NCBI GenBank assembly: GCA_003667245.1 | Contig: RCNN01000035.1 | Span: forward strand, 1-19,431 | DNA: 19,431 nucleotides | Reading direction: 5' to 3' | Source of the DNA: Heterostelium multicystogenum | Lineage: Eukaryota > Evosea > Eumycetozoa > Acytosteliales > Acytosteliaceae | Shown: one piece after another, positions 11,101-19,431 of the stretch | How positions within the stretch are numbered: the stretch's first letter is position 1 | Layout of the letters: the number at the start of each line of letters is the position of its first letter | The notes under the pieces: generated by a model | Database searches by the model: none | Told to the model about the DNA's origin: nothing | The model's input: the letters and a program-made list of their open reading frames with translations, nothing else | Position numbers and translations under genes: made by a program

Positions 11101-12087
11101 AGTATGTAATAATAGAAACGCTTTCTCCTCATTACATTAATATTAATCATCTATTATCTTTAGATCTATTCAACTTATTAGTTCCAAGTTATGGTTCAAC
11201 AGTCAACATAACCAACAGATATTGGAATTTGAATCAACCAAATATCTCGATTGAAGGAGTTAATGTTGATTGTTTCTTATCGAATGAAACTGATGCCATT
11301 GTAAATTGCTCGATTCCAAGATATATTGTTGGAAACTGGACAAAATCAGTCTCAATAATGATGAACAACCATACATTACATCCAAACTACACAATTACCT
11401 ATTTCAACAATTGTGAAAACTGTACGGTCCAACAAAAAACAACTTTCACAATGGACAGTTGATGGTATTTCATACTACCAATACGAAGCCAACATCACCA
11501 ACTACAGCAATCGATCACTTTCATACATGGAGCTCTCAATAGCATACGATGACTCAATATCAAACATGTGGGGTATCACCAAACTCCAGCCATATCTTTA
11601 CTCATTGAATATTATTGGCGAATTCAAATCCAACTCCTCGGACAACTTGGTTTATATCACAAACTCCTCCAAGGAACTTGATATATCGATTGTTTATGTT
11701 TCCGACTATGTTCCCACACCATCACCAACAACACAACAAGCAGCGGCTCCCAAGAAACTATTCAGCAACAACCTTCAATATTCTGCTTCAACCGAAAGAC
11801 GTCATTCCAACAACCATTGTAATGTATATGTTAACCAAACATTGCTCAGCAGATCTACAGTTGGAGAACAGCAATACAACGTTTACTACATGACATTGCA
11901 ATCAACAACCAATCAATATAAACAACTTGAAATCACTATTGATTCAGACATTGAAGCACTCTATGGATTGGAATCATCGTTGACCAAACAATACGTCATT
12001 CCACTAAACAATGCAAAACAACAAAAAGATTTTGTCATCAGCACAATCAACTCAGAGCCATTCATCACAATCAACCAATGCTCTTAA
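1..12087 (+). CDS. 5'-partial giant modular extracellular protein (IPT/TIG repeats, SdrD-like modules, CBM49-like C-terminus)
   Basis: Coding sequence runs almost without a spacer from the left edge to a TAA at 12085-12087, so I treat it as one gene whose 5' end lies outside the window. No start or signal peptide is visible. Introns with GT..AG ends are supported at 104-163, 1164-1220, 1613-1681, 3741-3804, 4872-4937, 5223-5277, 5804-5865, 7166-7220, 7755-7808, 8511-8584, 8707-8779, 8835-8897, 9459-9518, 10236-10300, 10478-10540 and 11102-11163. Domain order is: unknown N-terminal part, about 13 IPT/TIG E-set domains, Ser/Asp spacer, three SdrD-like modules, two CBM49-like domains. Many N-glycosylation sequons and paired Cys suggest secretion, and no C-terminal membrane span is seen. 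The frame is broken by many single-base indels. It resembles dictyostelid colossin-type (Cna/SdrD B repeat) and IPT-repeat proteins. Two adjacent genes, split somewhere before 2200, cannot be excluded. Confidence 0.8.
2196..6110 (+). repeat. Array of about 13 IPT/TIG (E-set) domains
   Basis: Each unit of about 80-95 codons follows the pattern P-x-I...G-x-x-I-T-I-x-G-x-N-F...V-x-I-x-x-x-x-C...C-x-I-P-x-G-x-G...V...F-x-Y. Approximate starts are 2196, 2461, 2736, 2986, 3391, 3806, 4096, 4354, 4606, 4938, 5278, 5530 and 5866. Clear cores include SVITIYGQ, ELITIKGSNFVP, STITIKGENFVP, EELLIKGSNFVP-like at 5000 and IVTIKGSNFG. Introns sit at or near unit boundaries (3741-3804, 4872-4937, 5223-5277, 5804-5865), so many units are separate exons. 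IPT/TIG domains are immunoglobulin-like folds of plexins, Met and slime-mould Tgr and other surface proteins. The unit around 2986-3390 is long and divergent. Frames break near 2210, 2350, 2530, 2640, 3330, 3495, 4060, 4155, 4215, 4300, 4815 and 5785. Confidence 0.82.
6111..6700 (+). other. Ser/Asp-rich and Pro-rich spacer between IPT array and module A
   Basis: Between the last IPT unit and the first SdrD-like domain lies a poly-Ser/acidic stretch encoded by an AGT/AGC run at 6128-6155, then Asp-Pro repeats (GDPDPEPDT), then a second acidic run from GAT codons at 6519-6540 followed by a Pro-rich segment (SAPGGVQGKFPAWLLPAGS). The middle part, about 6358-6475, reads as NFEFPFSDFNSISIDWARI in another frame, so at least two indels lie between 6340 and 6490. 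It probably acts as a flexible charged linker. That is inference from composition. Confidence 0.6.
6701..8040 (+). repeat. Module A: SdrD-like domains plus IPT-like domain
   Basis: The module opens with an SdrD/Cna-B-like domain at 6701 (GRLFEDKNFNMKLDEND). It continues through a block containing GCLGTVET near 6994, a second Asp/Asn loop (LFLDTDYNGDKD) near 7236, a beta-rich stretch, and an IPT-like end (QIQCNSVDLGFECTIPAW). Introns 7166-7220 (phase 1, after the KY codons) and 7755-7808 (before LFSK) match modules B and C. The intron found in B and C just before the GCxGT block is absent. A frame break lies near 6895-6925, where FLPQTRFHVPFSFNGW continues in the next frame. Calcium binding by the loops is known for bacterial SdrD B repeats and is inferred here. 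Confidence 0.7.
8041..8216 (+). repeat. Thr/Ser/Gly-rich linker 1
   Basis: Nearly every codon encodes Thr, Ser or Gly, with recurring TTGG, TTTGS and SGGSTTGG blocks, and the stretch ends in GGGGS. It separates module A from module B. The opposite strand is open here and reads Val/Pro-rich, but that is only the mirror of the Thr/Gly codons. Such mucin-like linkers in secreted proteins are usually extended and O-glycosylated. That is inference. Confidence 0.8.
8217..9775 (+). repeat. Module B: SdrD-like domains plus IPT-like domain
   Basis: This is the second copy of the module. The SdrD-like domain starts near 8229 (GFILNDTNFNNQFDEGE), with the GCVGT block after intron 8511-8584, a second loop (LYLEDNFNGLNDDN) after intron 8835-8897, and an IPT-like end (FVDCSIPQYLIGDLTKK) after intron 9459-9518. 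An extra intron at 8707-8779 (phase 0, after HIYS) interrupts the GCVGT block and has no counterpart in modules A and C. The frame appears intact through most of the module. N-x-S/T sequons are frequent, including NNIT, NSSF, NNSI and NGST. Confidence 0.78.
9776..9950 (+). repeat. Thr/Gly/Ser-rich linker 2
   Basis: This short-period Thr/Gly/Ser tract has repeats such as STTGG, ATTGE and TTTGG. It joins module B to module C and matches linker 1 in position and composition. The first part is a run of ACA/ACT/ACC codons, likely to be length-variable. The complementary strand is open but only as a Val/Pro-rich shadow. Confidence 0.8.
9951..11411 (+). repeat. Module C: SdrD-like domains plus IPT-like domain
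   Basis: This is the third copy. It has an SdrD-like domain (GYLFNDTDFNGIFD) from about 9961, a GCFGT block after intron 10236-10300, a second loop (LFYDSNINGVFDEEE) after intron 10478-10540, and an IPT-like end (NCSIPRYIVGNWTKS) after intron 11102-11163. Introns lie at the same places and phase as in module B, except that B's extra intron is missing. The stretch 10541-11101 is unusually rich in N-x-S/T sequons. The frame is intact through the module. The module runs straight into the C-terminal domains without a Thr/Gly linker, with a CENC pair of cysteines at the junction. Confidence 0.78.
11412..12084 (+). other. Two CBM49-like C-terminal domains
   Basis: The segment at about 11436-11715 has the CBM49 pattern: a Trp-containing first strand (LSQWTVDGISYYQYEANITN), then a hydrophobic strand, then NMWGITKL and a later strand (DNLVYI). 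A second, more divergent copy at about 11812-12084 has STVGEQQYNVYYMTLQS and a YVIPL strand before the C-terminal NQCS. CBM49 domains occur at the C-terminus of plant GH9 endoglucanases, where they bind crystalline cellulose, and on many dictyostelid cell-wall proteins. A Pro/Thr linker (VPTPSPTTQQ) separates the two copies. One extra A in the run near 11440 shifts the frame just before the first copy. Family assignment is by pattern only. Confidence 0.6.
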
Positions 12088-12698
12088 TTTACATAAATAC
12101 AAACATACATACATAAATACATCATTTTCTAAACAATAAACAAAACCTCAATAAAGTTTAATTTCACATCATTCCATGTTTATTTTACGAAAACTAAGGT
12201 TACTTGATATCACTGCCATCTTATATCTATTAGAACATAACGAACGACTAATAGTCGTTATTCCATAGAGGTCTATCATGATATTTATAAATTTTACAAC
12301 TAAAACATTCGAATTTGTAGGTATATTGAATATTGACATCAGCAATCTTAATGATAAGCTATTGTTATTTTGATTAAAAAATCGTTTTGGAAATCAAGGA
12401 AAATATCTTCCAAAGAGTGTCTTTAATTTTCCAATTTTTTTTTCGAATTTATTTTTAATTTTAATTTTGTTTTTGAAACAATGCAACATCAATAAGACAA
12501 CAACAATATTAATATTAATAATTTTTATTTTATGTTAATAAAAAATCAACATTCCTCATTTGATAGACTATCATTCAATTCTTTGTTTATATTGGTCAAA
12601 CACCTATAAATAATAATACATTATTATATACATATCAATAATTACAAATATACTTTGTTTTTTTTTTTTAACAGATAAATATATATTTTAAATAAATC
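12088..12698. other. Intergenic spacer with a compound palindrome and a T12 tract
   Basis: This A/T-rich spacer lies between two + strand genes. It holds the poly(A) signals above, a G/C-containing dyad at 12237-12261, and a run of 12 T at 12658-12669 directly followed by AACAG, about 25 bases before the next start codon. The T run and AG could be a promoter element or the acceptor of a 5'-UTR intron. I see no coding potential. Confidence 0.6.
12135..12155 (+). terminator. Poly(A) signals of the giant gene
   Basis: Two AATAAA hexamers, at 12135-12140 and 12150-12155, lie 50-70 bases after the stop codon. This is the usual distance for a poly(A) signal, followed by an A/T-rich spacer. Confidence 0.6.
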
Positions 12699-13294
12699 AT
12701 GAGTTCAGGAAAATATGTCGGACTTGGTCCAAGAGACACCTCTGAATCACCATTCCCAGATACTTATTTAAATTGGAGAGAGTTAATCTACTTTAGGTAT
12801 GTATATATACATCTTTATTAGTAATCAGAAGAACGATAATAATATTATAACAATATAATATACTATAATTAAGATAATGGCACAGTTTGATTAACTCTTA
12901 TTATTATGAACATAGATCATGGCAAGCTTCAGGTTTAGTTCCATTTTTTCTATTATTTCTGTTTAATTTTGGCTGCATTCTTCTTTTTGAGTGAGGTTAT
13001 TGTATTTACTATTGCATCTGGTGCAGGTGGATTCTTCTTGGGTCTACTTTACGGAACCTTACAATTGTTGGCTACTATTTTCGCAGCAAGAATCGGTTTG
13101 TGAAGTCGTTCTCTCAATCTTTGACATCAGAGACAAACATCTACAAGACCTCTGTCTCTGGATCAGCTCCAATTTCACACCACCAACCATCCTCATCTTT
13201 CCCATCATCATCATCTGACTACAACTCACAACAAAACAAATACCAAGAACCATACAAACTCTGGTGCTCCATACCAAAACAACCTCTAAGCTAA
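12699..13294 (+). CDS. Small multi-pass membrane protein, possibly reticulon-like
   Basis: Exon 1 is 12699-12796 and starts with MSSGKYVGLGPRDTSESPFP, ending in LNWRELIYFR. The intron is 12797-12915 (GTATGT...ATAG), and exon 2 continues RSWQASGLV. After one missing T near 12940 the frame gives a long hydrophobic run (LILAAFFFLSEVIVFTIASG, then GFFLGLLYGTLQLLATIFAA), enough for two or more membrane spans. A further shift at about 13095 leads to a polar Ser/Gln tail (SSSFPSSSSDYNSQQNKYQE). The stop is at 13287-13289 or 13292-13294, depending on the last frame. The composite is about 155-160 residues. The WRELIYFR..SG motif before the first span resembles the start of a reticulon domain, but the second hairpin and long loop are not evident, so the family is uncertain. 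Confidence 0.55.
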
Positions 13295-13541
13295 ATACTA
13301 GTACATCTATACATTTTTATACACACAATATCGATCAAACCAATCGACCAACCAATAACATAGCTACCTTTAATAAATAATACTATTAATACTTTAGAAT
13401 ATTTAGTATTAACCTAAACTAAACAAAAACCAAATCGATAAATTTCTATGATCATCTGTTGTATATATATCCATGTATAAATCAAATGAATGAGTTTATT
13501 TGTATGTGTATTAGTATTATTAATGAAAGTTGTGTAACTTG
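13295..13541. other. Spacer between convergent gene ends
   Basis: This is the shared 3' region of two genes facing each other. AATAAA at 13372-13377 serves the + strand gene. TTTATT at 13495-13500 is AATAAA on the - strand and suits the WDR82 gene. Nothing else was seen. Confidence 0.55.
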
Positions 13542-14828
13542 CTATTCTAATGTTGATGGTATCCAGAATGAAAGAGTTGAACACGCAGATGCAGCCATCA
13601 TCATTTTGGGGTTCCATTGCACACAACCTACTTTGGATGTATGGCCACCCCACACTGCAACTTCTTCACCAGTGAGTGTTCTCCAAACATGAATGGTTCC
13701 ATCTTCGCTACCAGCAATGACGTACTGTGTGTCGGGTGTAAATGAAGCCTCCATCACTGACGAGTTGTCATTGATGAACGATGTGAAAGTCTGTACAGTC
13801 TGTCCGTTGAAAGAATCGATCAAGAATATGGTGTTTTCGGTCGTTGTCAACAATATGTATTTGCCATCGTTAGAGAACTTCATCGATGTCCACTCCACTG
13901 GATTGCTGTATTGAATGACAAACGACATGAAGGGACCACGATCATAGTTTCTAGCGTCAAACAGCTTGATTGTATTGGCAGAAACTGCTGTCGCTAAAAT
14001 GAGTCCTTCTGGATCATAGGAAACTGCAGGTCGAGTGTTTCGTCTCATAATACCCTGACACGTGCTAGTTCGCAAATCCCAAAGTCTAATCGTATCGTCT
14101 AGTGAACCAGACATAAAGGTATCTTCTTTGGGTGACATTGACAGTGAAAACAACTCTGCATCAAGCATAACTATCATTAGCCAATCTGTTATCATTCATT
14201 ATTATCGTTATCATTATCATTATCATACCTGTTCTGTGTCCTTTAAAGTATCTAATATATTTATTATCGTGTAATGACAGATATCTAAGTGATTCTGATT
14301 GGGATTGTTAGCAATTGACAGTTTGTACATTTCATAGATTCGTATTGATGTTGTTACATACCATCCCATGCATTCTTAGATGCACATAATATAGCATTGT
14401 TGTGATGTGTAAATCTAATTAGATCTACACCATACTTTTACTAAATATACTTTTTGTGTACTATAGTAAGATAGATAAATAGAAGAATGAATGATGATTG
14501 TTAGGTAAAGTGTTAGATACTCATAACTTAGTCTAGACTTTAAATATCCTAACTTCATTCGTTGATGATAGTTACTCTCCAGAGTTTATATTATACAAGT
14601 GAATCGATTCATCGTCAGATGCTGTTACTAGCAATGTTCCATCTTTATAAAAGTCCATTGAGTTTATAGGTGCTGTCTATAAGTATAATAGTAGCATGTT
14701 AGACTTATTATCATCATCCAACCCAATAAATGAAAATCAATCTATTACAACTACTACTACATACATTATCTTCTTTAAAAAAGTTTACCTATACCCATAG
14801 AGGATATAGAAACATCTGTAATCTTCAT
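13542..14828 (-). CDS. wdr82: WDR82/Swd2-type WD40 protein (Set1/COMPASS subunit)
   Basis: There are five exons on the - strand: 14828-14765, 14676-14576, 14460-14362, 14294-14229 and 14155-13542, all with GT..AG introns. The composite is about 313 residues, the length of human WDR82. It begins MKITDVSISSMGIGKLF and continues with ITINSMDF-like APINSMDFYKDGTLLVTASD, then YGVDLIRFTHHNNAILCASK, LRYLSLHDNKYIRYFKGHRT, LFSLSMSPKEDTFMSGSLDD, TIRLWDLRTSTCQGIM, DPEGLILAT, FSNDGKYILL, EASFTPDTQYVIAGSEDGTI and a C-terminal SACSTLSFWIPS. These match WDR82 block by block. WDR82 recruits Set1 H3K4 methyltransferase to Ser5-phosphorylated RNA polymerase II and also acts in the PP1-PNUTS termination complex, in the nucleus. 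Two one-base excesses break the frame, an extra T in exon 1 and an extra A in exon 3. The stop is TAG. Confidence 0.93.
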
Positions 14829-15759
14829 CTTTGCTTTACTATTGTTCTATTGTATAAAATGTATAAATTAATTTAACTATCTGGTCGTTTCAAAAAATGT
14901 GCATTTAATTATCAATCAATCATATGATTGATGGTCAATTCTAAATAAAGATTTGAAACTTCAAACTTGCAAATTTTGATCAAACACATTGGAAATTACC
15001 CATCACATTTTTAATGTAATAATAGGACCTTCTCCAAGACCTAAATTAACAACATTCCTTTTTATTAAAGTAATCATAAGTTTGCAATAGCATAGGTAAC
15101 TTTCAATTTAGATCTGTTTCAGTACGGAAGAAAGGTTTATTGGAGATACTTTTCATTCTTCTACCCTTCAATATTTAGAACATGACTCATTAACTAATAC
15201 AAGTGATAGATGACATAGATGTGGATCTTTATAATAAAGATTTCTCCATTCTCCTCCTTCGCTCGTGCACAAAAAAGTCTCTACTAAAACTATCAAATTC
15301 ACATCATCATATTCAAAGATGTAGATATAACAATCTAAAAAATACTATCATGTAGATCAAAGCTCAGCTTCAAATATTATATATGTTTGTATCATGATAT
15401 TTTTGGATCGATCCATTTAACAAGATGGTAAACAGTTTTGATGGATGTAAAAAACGTTTTATATAAAACCCATATCGAAATGGATGTCATCCAATTTGTG
15501 GTTCAAATAAATTTTTTTGTGGCTTTGATTATACTTTTTGGTGCACCAAAATCCTGTGCCCAATAACAAAATGAAAAAAAATAATAATATTATTATTTAA
15601 ATAAAAGCATATTATTATTTTTATGATTGATCATCAGTGTAGTGTACAAAAAAAAAAAATAATATACTCTTAAACAAAAGAAAAATCAAAAACAAGCAAA
15701 TCTCTGTATTATTATATTAATATTATATATAAATATTATTTTAACGTAGAAGAAATAAA
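14829..15759. other. Divergent intergenic region with several short palindromes
   Basis: Upstream sequence of WDR82 (-) and of the ankyrin gene (+). It is very A/T-rich. It contains perfect palindromes at 15404-15415 (TGGATCGATCCA) and 15456-15469 (GTTTTATATAAAAC), and a near-palindrome at 15481-15493 (TGGATGTCATCCA). A TATATATAAATATT stretch lies just upstream of the ankyrin start, and an A12 tract near 15647. No ORF of coding character was found on either strand. Confidence 0.55.
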
Positions 15760-16293
15760 ATGTCAGAAGAACAATGGGTTGTAAACAATAGATTGATCGA
15801 CGCTGCCAAGCGTGGTGAAGAAGACAGTTTGGAAGCCTTCATTTTGGATCAAGAGAACCAAGTAAATATCAATGCCAAGGACGCTGTTGGACAGACTGCT
15901 TTGCATTGGGCTGCACGTAATGGACATGATGGAATCATCAAAATTTTGATCAAGTATCGTGCTGGTTTTGAATGTTCAAGATCCACAAGGTTGAAACTGC
16001 AGTTTTCAAGGCTGCTTTCAAAGACAATGTCGATTGTATTCGTGCTTTGGTAGAGACTGGTAAGATTGATTTGACCTGAAGAACAAAGATGGGTCAAACC
16101 CCATTGAACATTGCCAAGTCCGAAGGAGCTCGTAAATTATTAGTACCAAAGGCTGTCATCAGTATGTAACTTAACCGCTCTCGACATCCCAAGATCTTCC
16201 ATTACTAACGATTCTATTCAATTCAATTCTACTTTCATAGCATCTGATGATGAAGATGAAAGTGATCCAGAAGACAGTGATAGAGAGGATTAA
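15760..16293 (+). CDS. Small ankyrin-repeat protein with acidic C-terminal tail
   Basis: Exon 1 is 15760-16161, the intron 16162-16240 (GTATGT...CATAG), and exon 2 16241-16293. The ATG follows an A-rich leader (AATAAAATG). The protein starts MSEEQWVVNNRLIDAAKRGE. Ankyrin repeat consensus is clear in QTALHWAARNGHDGIIKILI, then in shifted frames ETAVFKAAFKDNVDCIRALV and GQTPLNIAKSEGARKLL. That gives about three to four repeats in about 150 residues. The exon join gives AVITSDDEDESDPEDSDRED, an acidic tail. Ankyrin repeats bind protein partners, but the specific role cannot be read from sequence. Frame breaks occur near 15965, 15992, 16075 and 16090. The last two cancel, turning a DLTLKNKDGQTP-like reading into a false stop. 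Confidence 0.8.
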
Positions 16294-16547
16294 ACAACAA
16301 ATAATAATAATAATAATAATAGATGAAAGGATAATAATATATTTTATAAATTAAAGAGATATTTATTGGTTGGATAACTTTTTAGATTTACATAACGATA
16401 GGTGTTAATCTCTAAAATCAAAATCAACTAACTCCAAGTATAAAATTGTACTTTTAATAACCAAATTAGTAATATAATAATCTTATAATAACTCTGGCAA
16501 CTCTATTCATCTATCTATTTACAAAGATCAAACGTTGATAGATTGTT
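16294..16547. other. Spacer between convergent gene ends
   Basis: This A/T-rich spacer starts with an (AAT)n run at 16301-16320, just after the ankyrin stop codon. TTTATT at 16362-16367 is AATAAA on the - strand and could serve the MYST gene. No gene was seen. Confidence 0.5.
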
Positions 16548-18112
<1,565 letters not shown>

Positions 18113-19431
18113 AGTGTTTCCAAAAGTGTTGTGATGATAAAAATTTCAAAAAATTTTTGCAAAAATATAGATATATTAAATAAGCTATCTTGAACTATAA
18201 AGAAAACTCTGTTTTGTTTGATGCTGAATATTAATTAAGTACTATCTATATTAAACACAATTATAATAATAATACTTATTGGTATATTAGTTATAATAAG
18301 GTCTTTTGTAAATAATAAATAATAATAGTATTTACTCTAATTAAATAAAAAGATTAGATAATGTTGTAAAAGTAAAAAATATATAAATAAAAATAGTATA
18401 TTTTTTTTGAATGAAATTTATGGTATAATGAATCAATAAAAGTGATAAATAAATGAAAGAGAGATAGAATGTACAAAGTATTATTGATTTAATTAATAAA
18501 AAATAAAGCTTAAATGATAATATTAAGTTGAACTTGTACTTTATATGAACAAACTTATTAGATAAACAAGCTTTTTTTGAAATTTTCAAATTTTTATGCA
18601 AAAACAATTTTAAAAATTTTCATTTTTGAATAGTGTGGAGTCTGTTTTGATTACAAAAATTTCCAATGAACATGGAAATTTTAAAATACATCCATTATTT
18701 CAATCAATTCATTTTGGTAAAAATACTGTTCCACTTTAGATAGATATGGATTTGAAAAGCTGGAACACCTTCTCCAGAGAATTAAAATCAATTAAATTTT
18801 CAATCAATCGAAACTATGATAAAATTAATTTGAATCTTTTGAACAAAGAAATGGAATTAAATCTTCAATTCGAGATTGTCATTAACTAAGTATATTTTTG
18901 AACCTAAAAAGTTATAATTTAAGTAATCCCTCTAAATTTCGATTTAATTCTCTATAAGGTTCTCTCTATCTATGAATTCTTTAAAACATTGGTTAAAAGA
19001 GAAATCATCTTTTAGTTTCTGTTTTTAATATGGTGATTGTCATGGTTGATGTTGACGGTAATATAGTTTTTAAAAGTTTCTCTATCTGATTGATGAATTA
19101 ATATTAGCAGGATAGTTTGTCATTTCAGATGAGTTTGATTATATTATTTCCCATTCTTACATGTATTTCTTCAATTGTTTTGGTATTTCCTACAATTTCA
19201 TTTATTTTTTACAGCTTCTCTTTCTCCACCGGATATTTCTTTCTTTAATTTGTCTTCATTATCAAAAATTATAATTTTAAAAGTAGAAATTAATATGAGT
19301 CTTTGCCCCAAAAAAATAAAATCAAAAAACTTTGCAAAGACCTACTTTGTTCATACAGTTTCTCCAAGGTACATAACACTGTAAATACAACAGTTCACCA
19401 GTTAATGTTAATTAAGGGAATGTTTGAGGAT
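18113..19431. other. A/T-rich region without a supportable gene
   Basis: The first part is the likely promoter of the MYST gene, with long A and T runs (for example an AAATTTTTGCAAAAA stretch near 18150). The rest is mostly A and T. A 47-codon + strand ORF sits at 18746-18889. Fragments with some coding character appear on the - strand at about 18890-19020 and 19140-19340. All are short and interrupted by stops. I see no RNA gene, transposon terminus or long repeat here. Confidence 0.5.

Noticed and set aside
6701..11411. Bacterial contamination or recent transfer from a bacterium, because of SdrD-like domains
   Set aside because: The modules contain spliceable introns at conserved positions and have the same base composition and codon use as their neighbours.
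13542..14195. A start codon for WDR82 at 14195 inside the last long frame
   Set aside because: The residues from there to 14156 lie in an intron. Similarity to WDR82 continues upstream through four more exons to an ATG at 14828.
14062..14274. Open frame on the + strand over WDR82
   Set aside because: It is antisense to conserved WD40 exons and an (ATTATC)n intron repeat; the - strand reading matches WDR82.
18341..18607. 88-residue hydrophobic open frame on the - strand
   Set aside because: It is made of Ile/Leu/Phe/Lys/Tyr from very A/T-rich DNA, with no conserved pattern; expected by chance.

Overview
The window looks like nuclear DNA of a dictyostelid social amoeba. Spacers are extremely A/T-rich. 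Introns are short (about 55-120 bp) with GTAAGT/GTATGT donors. Proteins carry Asn/Thr/Ser/Gly-rich low-complexity tracts, and AATAAA signals follow genes. The repertoire (IPT/TIG and SdrD-like repeats with CBM49-like ends, a Tip60/Esa1-type acetyltransferase and a WDR82/Swd2 protein) also fits. The species cannot be fixed from sequence alone.

Layout. (1) 1-12087, + strand: one very long, 5'-truncated, multi-exon gene for a secreted modular matrix or adhesion protein. It has an unrecognised N-terminal part (1-2195), about 13 tandem IPT/TIG domains (2196-6110), a Ser/Asp-rich spacer, three large homologous modules A-C with SdrD-like Asp/Asn-Gly loops joined by Thr/Gly linkers (6701-11411), and two CBM49-like (cellulose-binding type) domains at the C-terminus. 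(2) 12699-13294, +: a small multi-pass membrane protein. (3) 13542-14828, -: a WDR82/Swd2 orthologue in five exons. (4) 15760-16293, +: a small ankyrin-repeat protein with an acidic tail. (5) 16548-18112, -: a MYST acetyltransferase of the KAT5/Esa1 type in four exons. (6) 18113-19431: A/T-rich DNA with no gene I can support.

All five genes are broken by single-base insertions or deletions, very often in runs of A or T, while the protein similarity continues in the next frame. WDR82 and the MYST enzyme are normally essential and single-copy, so I read this as uncorrected homopolymer error in the assembly, not as a block of pseudogenes. Reading frames given here are therefore composites inferred across breaks.

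The most interesting object is the giant protein. It combines bacterial-adhesin-like repeats (IPT, SdrD-like) with a cellulose-binding-type C-terminus. The three modules share intron positions and phase, which shows growth by internal duplication of exon blocks. A role in cross-linking the cellulose matrix of stalk, sheath or spore coat is inference. The chromatin genes nearby (WDR82 for Set1/COMPASS, KAT5 for NuA4) have no evident link to it.
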